Assembly: GCF_017377775.1 (NCBI RefSeq)
Contig: NZ_JAFVLN010000001.1
Coordinates: 1,178,001-1,242,000, forward strand
Direction of reading: 5' to 3'
DNA length: 64,000 nucleotides
DNA from: Streptomyces sp. VRA16 Mangrove soil
GTDB lineage: Bacteria; Actinomycetota; Actinomycetes; Streptomycetales; Streptomycetaceae
This document shows positions 43,279-52,943 of this stretch, piece by piece; the stretch's first letter is position 1, and each line of letters opens with the position of its first letter. The notes beneath the pieces are model-generated. The model had not been told where the DNA came from. It worked only from the letters and a program-made list of their open reading frames with translations, and searched no databases. Both the position numbers and the translations under genes were made by a program.

Positions 43279-43451
43279 GGTCCGGCCGAAGGGAGCGGGC
43301 CGGGTCGGCGAGGCCGGGTGCGCCGCAGCAGGACCAGGGTGACACGCCGCCGCGCCGCTGCGGCTCCAGGCGGAGGGGTGAGAACGGCTGGGGTGTCAGC
43401 GAGCGTCCAACGGCGCTGCTTCTCCTGCGTGCTTGAGCGGTCCCGTGACCG

Positions 43452-44228
43452 TCACAGGTATCCGTCGCGCCCCTGCCGCCGCCGTTCCTTCGCCGCCTCC
43501 ACTCGCGAGCGCCCGAAGGCGACCACGGGTCGCCGCAAGGCGAAGATGACGCCCAGCGCCACCACGACACCGCTCCAGGCGATCAACTCGCCCCGCATCA
43601 CGCTCAGTCGGTGGGAGAAGGTGTCGTGCACGGTCACGTGGATGGTGGCCGGCGGCGCCAACGTGGCCAGGGCACGGTCGGAGTCCTCCTGGTAGGTCGT
43701 GACCACGAGTTGCAGGTCGTAGTCTCCAGGCGCACTCGCGCTGATGGCCCACCGCCAGCGGGCGACGTCTCCGGGACCGGCGATCACCTGCTGCGCCTTC
43801 GCGTCCGACAACAGCTTGATCCGGACATGGCCGCTCGCCGATGCCAGGGACGCTCCCTGGACACCGCCCACCCGGAAATCCCGGACCACGTCCGGCGTGC
43901 CACGTTCCAAGGCAGCCGCAGCGGTGTCGGTGAGCGCCGTCAGCCGGACATCGAGCACGACGGAGTCACCCACGCTGACGTCCGCTTGCCGAGAAACCCT
44001 CAAGGACCCTGCCAAGAGGTGCTTCCGGTCTTCGGCGACGCGGTCCCGGAACACCTGCTGGCGGTTGTCCGGCCGACCGACGGTCGGCCGGCTCCGCGTG
44101 GCCCAGGTCGCGATCAGACCGACCATGAGCAGGCCGACGACGACGATGATCCAGCCGACCGGCCTACGGAGAAGGGAGGCCGGCGACAGACGCCCGCGCG
44201 GCTTGCGTCGCTCACCGTTCTGGCTCAT
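43452..44228 (-). CDS. Membrane protein with two transmembrane segments, function unknown
   Basis: A 258-residue protein: a basic cytosolic start (SQNGERRKPRGR), a membrane segment (GWIIVVVGLLMVGLIATWAT, about residues 25-44), an extracellular beta-rich domain of about 150 residues (including VSVGDSVVLDVRLTALTDTA and DYDLQLVVTTYQEDSDRAL), then a second membrane segment (ELIAWSGVVVALGVIFAL) and a basic tail. I do not recognise the extracellular domain. Codon use is normal and the frame is intact, so it should be a real gene. Confidence 0.6.
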   Translation of the reverse strand: MSQNGERRKPRGRLSPASLLRRPVGWIIVVVGLLMVGLIATWATRSRPTVGRPDNRQQVFRDRVAEDRKHLLAGSLRVSRQADVSVGDSVVLDVRLTALTDTAAAALERGTPDVVRDFRVGGVQGASLASASGHVRIKLLSDAKAQQVIAGPGDVARWRWAISASAPGDYDLQLVVTTYQEDSDRALATLAPPATIHVTVHDTFSHRLSVMRGELIAWSGVVVALGVIFALRRPVVAFGRSRVEAAKERRRQGRDGYL

Positions 44229-44365
44229 GGCCCCCGTACACCCCTGAGATCGAGCACTCCAAGCACCTGTGCAACAGAAGCATCACCCTCTGCTCAGGTG
44301 CGGGACAAGAGTGCCGTCAGCGCTGCCTTCGGCAACGGCGCCGCGCGTTCCCGACCACCTGCGGG

Positions 44366-44977
44366 TCAGCTCAGGGGGACGACGATCTCGCCGCTGTGGC
44401 GGCCCTTCTCCGCCTCGTCGAGCATGAGCGCGGCCAGCGTGGCGCGGGAGATGTGCGGCGGCAGCACGGGACGCTCGACGTCCGCGAGCGGCACGAGACG
44501 CCGCTTGGGGCTCACGGACCCGACCCAGAGATCCGGCGCGTGGAACACCGTGGCGCCGGCGTCCTGCGCGATCCGGTCGGCCTCCGTCCTCTCCTGCATC
44601 TCCTTGCCGACGACCTTCTGCATGATCGCCTGGTAGAGCCGTCCGCCCGCGCCCGTCGACACGCCGGTGCCGAGCGCGCCGAGCCACACGGTGCGGACAC
44701 CGGCGGCGGCGAGCAGCCGCGCGCCCGCGACCAGCGCGCCGGGGCCGTCCCCCTTGCTGATCCCTATCGCGGAGACGGTCGCGTCGAAGCGGCTCAGGTC
44801 GGGGCACGCGTCCGGCGACATGACGTCCGCCCGGGCGACGTCGAGCAGCTCCGAGGCCGGGGCGTCGAACTGTTCCGGCGCGCGGACGAGGGCCGTGACC
44901 TGGTGTCCCCGCTCCACGGCCTGCGCGACGAGGAGACGGCCGGCCTTGCCCGAGGCTCCGAGTACGGCGATGTGCAT
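44366..44977 (-). CDS. NAD(P)-binding oxidoreductase-like protein (atypical SDR)
   Basis: A 203-residue Rossmann-fold protein beginning HIAVLGASGKAGRLLVAQAV, the nucleotide-binding GxxGxxG motif, followed by HQVTALVR and later DATVSAIGISKGDG and RTVWLGALGTG. It belongs to the NAD(P)H-binding (NmrA/atypical SDR) group, often involved in redox sensing or quinone reduction. The start codon faces a TetR gene, with paired direct repeats between, so it is probably the target of that repressor. Confidence 0.78.
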   Translation of the reverse strand: MHIAVLGASGKAGRLLVAQAVERGHQVTALVRAPEQFDAPASELLDVARADVMSPDACPDLSRFDATVSAIGISKGDGPGALVAGARLLAAAGVRTVWLGALGTGVSTGAGGRLYQAIMQKVVGKEMQERTEADRIAQDAGATVFHAPDLWVGSVSPKRRLVPLADVERPVLPPHISRATLAALMLDEAEKGRHSGEIVVPLS

Positions 44978-44997
44978 GGCGTTCCCATCCTTAACTA

Positions 44998-45033
44998 AAC
45001 AAGTGTTGGTCAAGTAAGTGAACAAGTGTTGGT
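44998..45033. promoter_or_regulatory. Direct-repeat operator between oxidoreductase and TetR genes
   Basis: Two perfect copies of AACAAGTGTTGGT (44998-45010 and 45021-45033), 23 bases apart, in a short AT-rich region between divergent genes. This is the natural binding site for the adjacent TetR protein; the spacing of about two helical turns fits two dimers or a paired site. Confidence 0.7.
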
Positions 45034-45122
45034 GATTGCTTGTCAACCACGTCGGCGCCGGTAAAGTGATCACCACTGCTCACCGCGGTCGAGGGGCAGA
45101 CGTCGGCGGGAAGGGAGCGATG

Positions 45123-45779
45123 ATGCCGTCGCACGAGGAGGCGCGCCCGGCCCGTCGCCGCAACCCGCGGGGGCAGGGGCAGGTACTCAAGGCCCAGCTC
45201 GTGGACGCCGCGGCGAGGCTCCTGGCCACGCTCGACCAGCCGGAGACGCTGACGCTGCGGCAAGTGGCCCGCGAGGTGGGCGTGGCGCCCGCCAGCATCT
45301 ACGGGCACTTCCCCGATCTGGCCGCGCTGGTCGAGCACGTGCTCCGGCTGCGCTACGAGGAGCTCTCCGGGCTCATGGACCGGGCCGCGGCATCAGCCTC
45401 GGACCCGCTGTCCGACCTGGTGGCCCGCTGTGCGGCCTACGTGCACTGGGGCGTCGAACAGCCGGGCAACTACCGGACCCTCTTCGGTGGACGCATGCCG
45501 GCGGATCTCGCGCCGGGGGCCGGCCACGGCGACGGCGCCCACCTCCTGGAGACGGTGATCGTCGCCCTGGCGGGCGTCAACACCGCCCGGGGCCGGCACG
45601 GAACCGAGGAACAGCAGTGGCGGGACGGCCTCATGCTCTGGACCGCCATGCACGGGCTGATCGGCCTCTACAACGACCACGGCGACCTCCCCTGGCCGCC
45701 GCTGAACGACCTTCTCGCCGACCTCCTCGGCCTGCACACCGGCCGGCCGGCCGACGAACTCGCCGCCCTCCTGGCCTGA
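45123..45779 (+). CDS. TetR-family transcriptional repressor
   Basis: A 218-residue regulator. After a basic start (PSHEEARPARRRNPRGQG) comes the helix-turn-helix QPETLTLRQVAREVGVAPAS followed by IYGHFPDLAALVEHV. The C-terminal ligand domain has CAAYVHWGVEQPGNYRTLFG, as in the WHG-type TetR_C group. Two adjacent ATG codons (45120 and 45123) follow GGAAGGGAG; the second has better spacing. It is divergent from the oxidoreductase gene, and probably represses it and itself. Confidence 0.88.
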   Translation: MPSHEEARPARRRNPRGQGQVLKAQLVDAAARLLATLDQPETLTLRQVAREVGVAPASIYGHFPDLAALVEHVLRLRYEELSGLMDRAAASASDPLSDLVARCAAYVHWGVEQPGNYRTLFGGRMPADLAPGAGHGDGAHLLETVIVALAGVNTARGRHGTEEQQWRDGLMLWTAMHGLIGLYNDHGDLPWPPLNDLLADLLGLHTGRPADELAALLA

Positions 45780-45820
45780 GCCAGGTCCCGGAGCGTCGAA
45801 CGGCCCTACGATCGTCCGTC

Positions 45821-46321
45821 ATGACCTCCGCACTGATCCTCATCGACCTGATGCCCCGCATCATCGCCATGCCCCTCGCCCCGCACACCGGCGACGAAGT
45901 GCTCGCACGCTGCCGTGAGTTGGCCGGTGCGTTCCGGGCCGCCGGGCGGCCGGTGGTGCTGGTCCGGGTCGATCGCCCGAACGTCACCGAGCAGCCCCCG
46001 GGCAGCGACTTCGCTCACGATCTGGTGCAGGGCGACGATGTCGTCGTGGTCAAGCGCACCATCGGCGCGTTCTACGGCACCGACCTGGACGAGCAGTTGC
46101 GCAAAAGGGGCGTGGACACCGTGGTGCTCGCCGGGCTGGTCACCACGATGGGCGTCGAGTCCACGGCACGGGCCGCGGCGGACCACGGCTACGAGGTGGA
46201 GTTCGTCGCCGACGCGATGTCCGGACTGGCCGCGGACGAGCACGAGTTCGCCGTGGAACGGATCTTCCCCCGCTTCGGTGAGGTGCGGAACACCGCCGAC
46301 CACGTCCGACCCGGTCGGTGA
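45821..46321 (+). CDS. Isochorismatase-like protein lacking the nucleophilic cysteine
   Basis: A 166-residue protein with the cysteine-hydrolase fold: the catalytic Asp in ALILIDLMPRI, the lysine in VVVKRTIGAFYGTDLDEQLR, and the GLVTTMGVESTARAA segment where family enzymes have Cys one residue after the ring of hydrophobics. Here that position is glycine, as in the YecD subgroup. Catalysis by the usual mechanism is therefore unlikely. It follows the TetR gene by 41 bases in the same direction and converges on crtU. Confidence 0.8.
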   Translation: MTSALILIDLMPRIIAMPLAPHTGDEVLARCRELAGAFRAAGRPVVLVRVDRPNVTEQPPGSDFAHDLVQGDDVVVVKRTIGAFYGTDLDEQLRKRGVDTVVLAGLVTTMGVESTARAAADHGYEVEFVADAMSGLAADEHEFAVERIFPRFGEVRNTADHVRPGR

Positions 46322-46352
46322 GCCGGTCCCCGCAGCGGTCGCCCATGGTTCC

Positions 46353-47933
46353 TCACGGCACCGGCAGCTCCGTGCGGCGTGCGCGCGACGTGCTGCGGCG
46401 GGTCATGGTGCGCAGCAGCGTGCTGCGGCCGCGGGTCGGGACGGTCCACAGGTCGTGGCCCTGGAGGCGCCACTGGCGGAGCAGTGCGTTGGCCGCGAGC
46501 ATGCCGCTGGTCGCGGCGCGCTCCATCAGCGCCACCGGCAGCCCGGTGCGGACGAGGTCGCCCGCGACCATGAGGGTGGGGTTGGTGGTGTGCACGGTGG
46601 GACGGTCGCCGTATCCGGCCGTGGCGAACATGGGGCAGTCCTCGCGCCATTCGTTGCGGGAGTCGACGACGCGTGCGGCCCGCGTCTCGGGATACAGCAG
46701 GTGCAACTGCTCGACGGCACGGTCCTGTTCGGCCTTGCGGTCCGCGTCGTCCGGGACGGCGTACGCGTGCAGCTCGATCACCGAACCACCGGTGCGGCGC
46801 GACCAGCTGTGGGCCTCGTGCTCCCAGCGCTCCAGCACGCTGACGTTGTCGAGGTTGCCGTAGCCGCTGGTGCCGAGGAAGCCCGCGCGGTCGACGGCCA
46901 CCGGCCGGTCCAGCCACAGGCGTGAGACCAGGAAGGCGGGTGCGGTCCGCAGGCGTGCGACGCGCGCGTACCAGTCGTCGTCGGCGAGGCCGGGGCTGTG
47001 CCGGAGAAGGTGTTGCAGGCCCCGGGTGTCGAGAGCGAGCACGCACGCGTCGTGGCGTCGGGTCCGGTCGTCGGCCGTCACCCGGAAACCGCCGTCCGGC
47101 GCCGCGGCGACGCGCTCCACCGGTGTGGACACCCGGACGTCCACACCCAGACTCTCCAGGTAGCGGTGCAGGGGGTTCCACAGGGCGGTCGGGAACGGGT
47201 CGTTGGGCACGTCGAACAGGAGACCCTCGGCGGAGCCCAGGAAGTAGATGTGGAACATCAGCACCATCTCGGCGGCCGAGAGGTGGCGGGGGTCGGCGAA
47301 GAAGCTGCGCGAGAAGACCTCGAAGGCCAGATGATGGGCGGCCTCCGGGAAACGGATCGAGGCCAGCAGGTCGTACGCGCTGACCGAGTCCAGTTGCTCG
47401 TACACCTGGGGCACGCGTACGTCCATGAGGGGCAGGGCGGCCCGTGCGTTGATCCGCGGCAGGTCGGAGAGCGTGAAGGTCGGGCTGGTGAGGGCGAAGC
47501 CCGCCGCGCTCCACGGTGGGGTGCGCGGGACGCGCTGGAAACTGTCCCGCATCCCGTTGGCGTGCCACAGCGGGTAGTCGGGCAGCTGTGTCAGCCGTTC
47601 CAGGTGGGGATCGGTACGGCGCAGCAGGGCGCGCAGGTTGTAGTACTGACGGAAGAAGGCATGGAATCCGCGGCTCATGGTGGCCGAAGAGCCGTCCGCG
47701 AGGCGGGTGTCCCAGCCGGCCAGGCGGCCGCCGAGCGTGTCGTCCCGCTCGTAGAGGGTGACTTGTACGCCGCGTTCGGCCAGGGCGACGGCGGCCGCGA
47801 TGCCGGCGATGCCTCCGCCGACGACGGCCGTCGACGGCGGAGTGCCGGTGGCGCTGATCGCTCCGGGGACGGCTGGTACGTGCTCGGCCCGGCGGTCCCG
47901 GGCTCCCGGCGGCAGGGGGTGTCGCTGCTTCAC
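46353..47933 (-). CDS. crtU: Carotenoid phi-ring synthase / desaturase-methyltransferase
   Basis: A 526-residue FAD protein of the carotenoid desaturase group: the FAD motif STAVVGGGIAGIAAAVALAE, ERDDTLGGRLAGW and the late TNPTLMVAGDLVRTGLPVAL. The feature FHAFFRQYYNLRALLRRTD and gene order identify it as CrtU, which converts beta rings of beta-carotene into the aromatic phi rings of isorenieratene. The GTG start overlaps the crtT stop by four bases. It is the last gene of the leftward crtY-crtT-crtU unit. Confidence 0.92.
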   Translation of the reverse strand: MKQRHPLPPGARDRRAEHVPAVPGAISATGTPPSTAVVGGGIAGIAAAVALAERGVQVTLYERDDTLGGRLAGWDTRLADGSSATMSRGFHAFFRQYYNLRALLRRTDPHLERLTQLPDYPLWHANGMRDSFQRVPRTPPWSAAGFALTSPTFTLSDLPRINARAALPLMDVRVPQVYEQLDSVSAYDLLASIRFPEAAHHLAFEVFSRSFFADPRHLSAAEMVLMFHIYFLGSAEGLLFDVPNDPFPTALWNPLHRYLESLGVDVRVSTPVERVAAAPDGGFRVTADDRTRRHDACVLALDTRGLQHLLRHSPGLADDDWYARVARLRTAPAFLVSRLWLDRPVAVDRAGFLGTSGYGNLDNVSVLERWEHEAHSWSRRTGGSVIELHAYAVPDDADRKAEQDRAVEQLHLLYPETRAARVVDSRNEWREDCPMFATAGYGDRPTVHTTNPTLMVAGDLVRTGLPVALMERAATSGMLAANALLRQWRLQGHDLWTVPTRGRSTLLRTMTRRSTSRARRTELPVP

Positions 47934-48652
47934 GGGTGGATCCCTTCTTGCGGCACCTGGCCGACGATGGTGTGCGTGATCCCCGTCTGCCATCCGGGCA
48001 GCGGCAGGGCGCGCACGCGGACGAATCCCGTGGCGGTCAGCCGCCGGCTGAACCGGTCGGCGGTGTCGAACTCGATGACGCTGCGCCACAGATGCCGGTA
48101 CAGGGCTCCGTCGCCCAGAGCGGTGGTGACGGGGAGCAGACCTGCGCAGACCGCCGTCCACACGGCACGATGGCGGTGTTTGCCGCTGAGCGTGTACTCG
48201 TGGACGGCCAGCCGGCCGCCCGGTGCGAGCAGGTCGTGCACCGCGGACAGGACCGGGGACGCGTCGGCCGTGTTGCGGAACAGGTACGCGGCGAAGACCG
48301 CGTCGAAGGGGCCGCGCACGAGCGGGTGGTCCAGGTGCTCCGCCGAGGTGTGCACGAACGTGACGGTGGACGGCCAGGGCTTGGCGGCGGCCCGCTCCAG
48401 CATGCCGGCCGAGGCGTCCACGGCGGTGATCTCCGCTTCCGGCAGCACGGACAGCAGCGCGGCGGTCGAGGCGCCCGTGCCGCATCCCAGGTCCAGCACC
48501 CGCAGCCCGCGCCCGGGTGCCCGGTGGCCGAGCCGGCGGGCCGAGCGCCGCAGATGAGCGTGGTACCCGGGATTGGCCCGCACCAGGGCGTCGTAACTGC
48601 CGGCGGCGTGGTCGAACGCGCGGGCGAGGGAGGCGTCGCGCAGGGTCGGCAT
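47930..48652 (-). CDS. crtT: Carotenoid-cluster SAM methyltransferase
   Basis: A 240-residue class I methyltransferase with SAM motif I LRVLDLGCGTGASTAALLSV, EITAVDASAGMLERA and FDAVFAAYLFRN, resembling the UbiE/menG group (it begins ARAFDHAAGSYDALVRANPG). It lies between crtY and crtU, as in other Streptomyces carotenoid clusters. Its reaction is not established: the methyl shift in ring aromatisation is done by CrtU, so CrtT may not be needed for isorenieratene itself. Confidence 0.9.
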   Translation of the reverse strand: MPTLRDASLARAFDHAAGSYDALVRANPGYHAHLRRSARRLGHRAPGRGLRVLDLGCGTGASTAALLSVLPEAEITAVDASAGMLERAAAKPWPSTVTFVHTSAEHLDHPLVRGPFDAVFAAYLFRNTADASPVLSAVHDLLAPGGRLAVHEYTLSGKHRHRAVWTAVCAGLLPVTTALGDGALYRHLWRSVIEFDTADRFSRRLTATGFVRVRALPLPGWQTGITHTIVGQVPQEGIHP

Positions 48653-48704
48653 GATTCTCCTCGGCGGGACGGACAGGGCACAGAGGGCGGACGGGACAGG
48701 CAGG

Positions 48705-49892
48705 TCAGGGGGCGGGGGAGGGACGGAGCGGACGTGACGGAAGCGTCAGGGCGCTGCGCAACAGCGGCATGACAGGGCTGTTCAGGCCGATGGAGAGATC
48801 CTCGGCCGGGGTGGTGGCGCCGTCGAGGAACCGCAGCAGGCGCTCGGCGGGGACCCGGGAGAAGAGCCGTGTGAAGAAGGCCGCTCCGTCGAGCCGGCCG
48901 GTCGCCAGCGCGTGCAGCAGGACCGCGTCCATCGCACGGGACCGCCGGGAGTGCGGCGCGGGCGGCACCGGGCGTCGCCCCGCACGGAGCGCGGCGGCGA
49001 TCGCCGATGTCTGGCGCTGGATCGCGGCGAACGTGTAGCCCGTGGACGGACGGGTGGCGCCGCCCGCCGCGCCGATCCTGAAGACGGACGGGCCGCTCTG
49101 CCGGGCGAACTGAGCGTCCGTCATGGGGATGACCCCCTCCTCGCGCGCCTCGACCTGGAAGTCGCGGACCCTCAGCACGGTGTCCAAGTAGGTCTCCAGG
49201 GCACGGTCGTAGCGGTCCGGGGGCAGTACGGACGCCGAGAACTGCGTGTACTCCACCAGCGCGGTGCGAGGGCTGGTGGGCAGGACGTAGGTGAAGGCCA
49301 GGCCGCGTTCGGGCTGCGGGGTGCGAAAGTCCATCAGCTCCACGGCGCCGGGGTCGAAGGCGGGCCGGGGTGTGCGGACGAACCAGCCGTGGAAATGCTG
49401 CAGCAGCGTGGTGCGGGAGGGCGGCAGGCTGCCCAGCGGACGCGAGTCGAACACCCAGCGGGCGGTGAGCCCGCACTGTTCCCCGTCGGTCGTGCGGACC
49501 AGTACCCGCGCGCCGTCCGCGATGCCTTCGACCGCCTCGACGGTGCCCTCCATGCGGCTCAGGGCGGGGTGGTCGGCCAGACGGCCCTCGATCGCCGCCT
49601 CGAAGTCGGGGGAGCGGATCATCTTGTAGCGCAGGGCGCCCGTGGCGGCGTCCACCGGCCGCCCGCTCGGGCCGCGCACCCGCAAGCGGTTCCAGGACGC
49701 GGTGACGGCCTCGTCGTAGCGGCCCCGCTCGTTCTCCCAGAAGCACCAGGTCCTGGGCGCGGGCCGGAGCGGACCTGCGGGCGCCTGCACCAACTGCACG
49801 GTCGGCGAAGGCCGTCCCGCCGCGGCGCACAGCCGGTCCGCAAGGGACAGGCCCGCGGCGCCGGCGCCGATGATCACCACGTCCGAACGCAC
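48705..49892 (-). CDS. crtY: Lycopene beta-cyclase
   Basis: A 395-residue flavoprotein. The FAD/NAD motif is DVVIIGAGAAGLSLADRL at the start, then RTWCFWENERG (conserved in CrtY cyclases), YKMIRSPDFEAAIEGRL, VFDSRPL, QHFHGWFVRTPRPAFDP and IGAAGGATRPSTGYTFAAIQ. It cyclises both ends of lycopene to beta-carotene. GTG 49892 is preceded by a perfect AGGAGGTGAAC site. It opens the leftward operon opposite crtE. Confidence 0.94.
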   Translation of the reverse strand: MRSDVVIIGAGAAGLSLADRLCAAAGRPSPTVQLVQAPAGPLRPAPRTWCFWENERGRYDEAVTASWNRLRVRGPSGRPVDAATGALRYKMIRSPDFEAAIEGRLADHPALSRMEGTVEAVEGIADGARVLVRTTDGEQCGLTARWVFDSRPLGSLPPSRTTLLQHFHGWFVRTPRPAFDPGAVELMDFRTPQPERGLAFTYVLPTSPRTALVEYTQFSASVLPPDRYDRALETYLDTVLRVRDFQVEAREEGVIPMTDAQFARQSGPSVFRIGAAGGATRPSTGYTFAAIQRQTSAIAAALRAGRRPVPPAPHSRRSRAMDAVLLHALATGRLDGAAFFTRLFSRVPAERLLRFLDGATTPAEDLSIGLNSPVMPLLRSALTLPSRPLRPSPAP

Positions 49893-49946
49893 GTTCACCT
49901 CCTGTGAGTAGCCCACGTGGTCCGAGGATCCTTCTCTTTCGGCTTC

Positions 49947-50046
49947 GATCGTGGATGCGCCTCGTTACAGATCCCTCGGAGCGGGCAACCAGGACACGAC
50001 CGATGGACCGGGTTGCTCCAGTTGCCGTACGAGGGCGCATCCGATC
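49947..50046. promoter_or_regulatory. Inverted pair of a shared motif between crtY and crtE
   Basis: The minus-strand sequence GTAACGAGGCGCATCCACGA (49968 down to 49949) and the plus-strand GTACGAGGGCGCATCCGATC (50027-50046) share the core ACGAGG-CGCATCC-GATC with one-base spacing differences. Each copy points toward its operon and ends about 55-60 bases before the start codon of crtY or crtE. The pair is probably the common promoter element or activator site of both operons. Confidence 0.55.
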
Positions 50047-50106
50047 ACGCGGCCGGCGGCGAATGGTGTGGACGCATCGACTCCCTTTAACCCTGAAGGA
50101 GCAGAC

Positions 50107-51402
50107 ATGCCCCCCGACGAGGCGATGGGCGCGAGCACGGCCGTAGCGCCACCCAAGGGGGCGGAGCTGGCGGACGGCGACCGTTCCACCAGACACGACC
50201 GCTCAGGCGATCGTGACCGTTCCACCGATCGCGACCACCCGCCGACGTCCGCGCGGGTGCGCCGGATCGACGCCGGGGTCGCGCAGGAGGTGGAAGTCCG
50301 TCTGGAGCGGGTGCTGGCGGACCGCGTCGCGCAGGCGACCGACGTCGACGCGACGTTCGGCGCCGACATCGCCGAACGCGTCGCGCGGTTCACGCTCGGC
50401 GGAGGCCGCCGGATGCGCCCGCAGTTCCTGTGGTGGGGCCTGCGCGCCTGCGGCCTGCCCGACGACGAGCAGATCGACGCGGCCCTCCGACTGGGGACCG
50501 CTCTGGAGCTCATACAGACCTGCGCCCTGGTCCACGACGACGTCATGGACCAGGCCCCGACCCGACGCGGCCGGCCCGCCCTGCACACCGACTGCGCCAC
50601 GCAGTACGCCTCGTCCTCGCCTGCAGGAGCGAGGGACGAACGGTTCGGTGAATCCGCCGCGATCCTCGCCGGAGACCTCGCGCTGGCCTGGGCCGACGAC
50701 ACCGCGGCCGCGCTGCTCCTGCCGCCGTGGCAGGCCGAGCGGATCCGTGACGCCTGGTCGCGGATGCGCCTGGAGATGGTCGCAGGACAGTACCTGGACA
50801 TCCACGGCGAGCTCACCCGGAGCAGGTCCCTGAGCCGGGCGATCAGCGCCGCGTGCCTGAAGACGGCGCTCTACACCGTGGAGCGGCCCCTCCAGCTCGG
50901 CGCGATCCTGGGCAACGCGAACGACACCGTCCTGCGCGCCCTGTGCTCGGCCGGCCGCTGCGCCGGACTGGCGTTCCAGCTGCGCGACGACCTCGACGAC
51001 GTCTTCGTCGGTTCCGCGCCCCGCAGCAAACCCGCCGGCGGCGACCTCCGCACCGGCAAACCCACCTACCTCGTCGCCCTCGCCCACGCCCGCGCCGAGG
51101 CCGACGGCGACCGGCAGGCGCTGCACCTCCTGAACCACCGGCTGGGGCGGCCGGACCTCGACGAGAACGATCTGGGCGCTCTGCGGCACGTACTGGAGCG
51201 CACCGGTGCCCGCCGCAACGTCGAGGACAAGATCCACCGCCTGCTCGCGCAGAGCACACGTCATCTGCACGCCGCCCCGCTCGATCCCGTCGCCCTGACC
51301 CGGCTGCAGACCTTGATGCACCGAGCGGCCGGGATGCCCGCGCGGGCCGGCGACACCCTGTCCGGCCTGCCGGCCGCCGAAGCCTGGGGAGCAGCCCGGT
51401 GA
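50107..51402 (+). CDS. crtE: Geranylgeranyl diphosphate synthase
   Basis: A 431-residue polyprenyl synthase. Both aspartate-rich motifs are present: [20 protein letters not shown] and [28 protein letters not shown] marks the start of the fold near residue 100. The first 50 residues are an Asp/Arg/Ser-rich tail ([19 protein letters not shown]) with no counterpart in most homologues. It makes C20 diphosphate for carotenoids. AAGGAG precedes the ATG. It leads the rightward operon crtE-crtI-crtB-crtV. Confidence 0.94.
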   Translation: MPPDEAMGASTAVAPPKGAELADGDRSTRHDRSGDRDRSTDRDHPPTSARVRRIDAGVAQEVEVRLERVLADRVAQATDVDATFGADIAERVARFTLGGGRRMRPQFLWWGLRACGLPDDEQIDAALRLGTALELIQTCALVHDDVMDQAPTRRGRPALHTDCATQYASSSPAGARDERFGESAAILAGDLALAWADDTAAALLLPPWQAERIRDAWSRMRLEMVAGQYLDIHGELTRSRSLSRAISAACLKTALYTVERPLQLGAILGNANDTVLRALCSAGRCAGLAFQLRDDLDDVFVGSAPRSKPAGGDLRTGKPTYLVALAHARAEADGDRQALHLLNHRLGRPDLDENDLGALRHVLERTGARRNVEDKIHRLLAQSTRHLHAAPLDPVALTRLQTLMHRAAGMPARAGDTLSGLPAAEAWGAAR

Positions 51403-52943
51403 AGACCGTGAAGGGAAGAACCGACCACGTGGTCGTCGTGGGCGCCGGCCTGTCCGGGCTCGCGGCCGCCCTGCACCTGCTGGGCGCGGGCCGCCGCGTC
51501 ACCGTCGTCGAACGCGACCCACTGCCCGGCGGACGCGCCGGACGACTCAACCGCGGCGGCTACCGGATCGACACCGGGCCCACCGTGCTCACGATGCCGC
51601 ATCTGGCCGACGAGGCCTTCGCCGCCGTGGGAGAACGGCTCGCCGACCGCGTCGACCTCATTCCCCTCCACCCCGCCTACCGCGCCGCGTTCGCCGACGG
51701 GTCGGCCCTCGACGTCCACACGGAGCCGGACGCCATGCACCAGGCCGTCCGGGACTTCGCGGGCCCCCGGGAAGCGGCCGGGTACGACCGGCTGCGGGTG
51801 TGGCTCGAACGGCTCTACCAGGCGCAGATGAAGCACTTCATCGACACGAACTTCGACTCGCCGCTGCACCTGCTCACCCCCGACCTGGCGCGGCTGGCCG
51901 CGCTGGGCGGATTCGGCCGCATGGACGCCCGGATCGGCCGGTTCATCAAGGACGAACGGCTGCGCCGCGTCTTCTCCTTCCAGGCGCTGTACGCCGGAGT
52001 GCCCCCGGCCCGCGCCCTCGCCGCCTACGCGGTCATCGCCTACATGGACACCGTCGCGGGCGTCTACTTCCCGCGCGGCGGCATGCACGCGCTGCCGCAG
52101 GCCATGGCCGACGCGGCGCAGGCCGCCGGCGCCGAACTGCGCTACGGCCAGAGCGTCCAGCGGCTGGAGCGCTCGGGCTCGGGCGACCGCGTCACCGCCG
52201 TGATCACCGACACCGACCGGATCGCCTGCGACGCCGTCGTCCTCACCCCCGACCTGCCGGTCGCCTACCGGCTGCTCGGCCGCACCCCGCGGCGTGCCCT
52301 GCGGCTGCGGCACGCCCCCTCCGCCGTGATCCTGCACGCCGGGACCGACCGCACGTGGCCCCAACTCGCGCACCACACGATCTCGTTCGGGGCCGCCTGG
52401 CACGGCACGTTCGACGAGCTGACCCGCTTCGGCCGGCTCATGAGCGATCCCTCGCTGCTCATCACGCGACCCACGGCGAGCGACCCCTCCCTGGCGCCGC
52501 CCGGCCGGCACCTGCACTACATCCTGGCGCCCTGTCCCAACACCGACATCGGGCCCAGCGCCGCCCACTGGGGCGACCTGGCACCCCGCTACCGCTCCGC
52601 ACTCCTCGCCGAGCTCGAACGCCGCGGCCTGCACGGCATCGACGCGGCCATCGACGAACAGTGCCTGGTCACCCCGGCCGACTGGCACGCCCAGGAACAC
52701 GCCGCCGGAACCCCGTTCTCCGCCGCCCACACCTTCGCCCAGACCGGGCCCTTCCGCCCCCGCAACCTCGTACGCGGCACCGACAACGCGGTACTCGCCG
52801 GCTGTGGCACCACGCCCGGCGTCGGCGTCCCCACCGTGCTGCTGTCCGGGAAACTCGCCGCCGCCCGCATCACCGGAACGCGCACCGCGTCCGCGCCGCG
52901 GGCCCCGGGGACGTCCCCCATCCTCAAAGGAGCGTCCTCGTGA
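51399..52943 (+). CDS. crtI: Phytoene desaturase
   Basis: A 514-residue FAD enzyme: [74 protein letters not shown] and the C-terminal signature [20 protein letters not shown]. It introduces the double bonds that convert phytoene to lycopene. The GTG start overlaps the crtE stop by four bases (GTGA). Length and motifs are typical for bacterial CrtI. Confidence 0.95.
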   Translation: MKTVKGRTDHVVVVGAGLSGLAAALHLLGAGRRVTVVERDPLPGGRAGRLNRGGYRIDTGPTVLTMPHLADEAFAAVGERLADRVDLIPLHPAYRAAFADGSALDVHTEPDAMHQAVRDFAGPREAAGYDRLRVWLERLYQAQMKHFIDTNFDSPLHLLTPDLARLAALGGFGRMDARIGRFIKDERLRRVFSFQALYAGVPPARALAAYAVIAYMDTVAGVYFPRGGMHALPQAMADAAQAAGAELRYGQSVQRLERSGSGDRVTAVITDTDRIACDAVVLTPDLPVAYRLLGRTPRRALRLRHAPSAVILHAGTDRTWPQLAHHTISFGAAWHGTFDELTRFGRLMSDPSLLITRPTASDPSLAPPGRHLHYILAPCPNTDIGPSAAHWGDLAPRYRSALLAELERRGLHGIDAAIDEQCLVTPADWHAQEHAAGTPFSAAHTFAQTGPFRPRNLVRGTDNAVLAGCGTTPGVGVPTVLLSGKLAAARITGTRTASAPRAPGTSPILKGASS

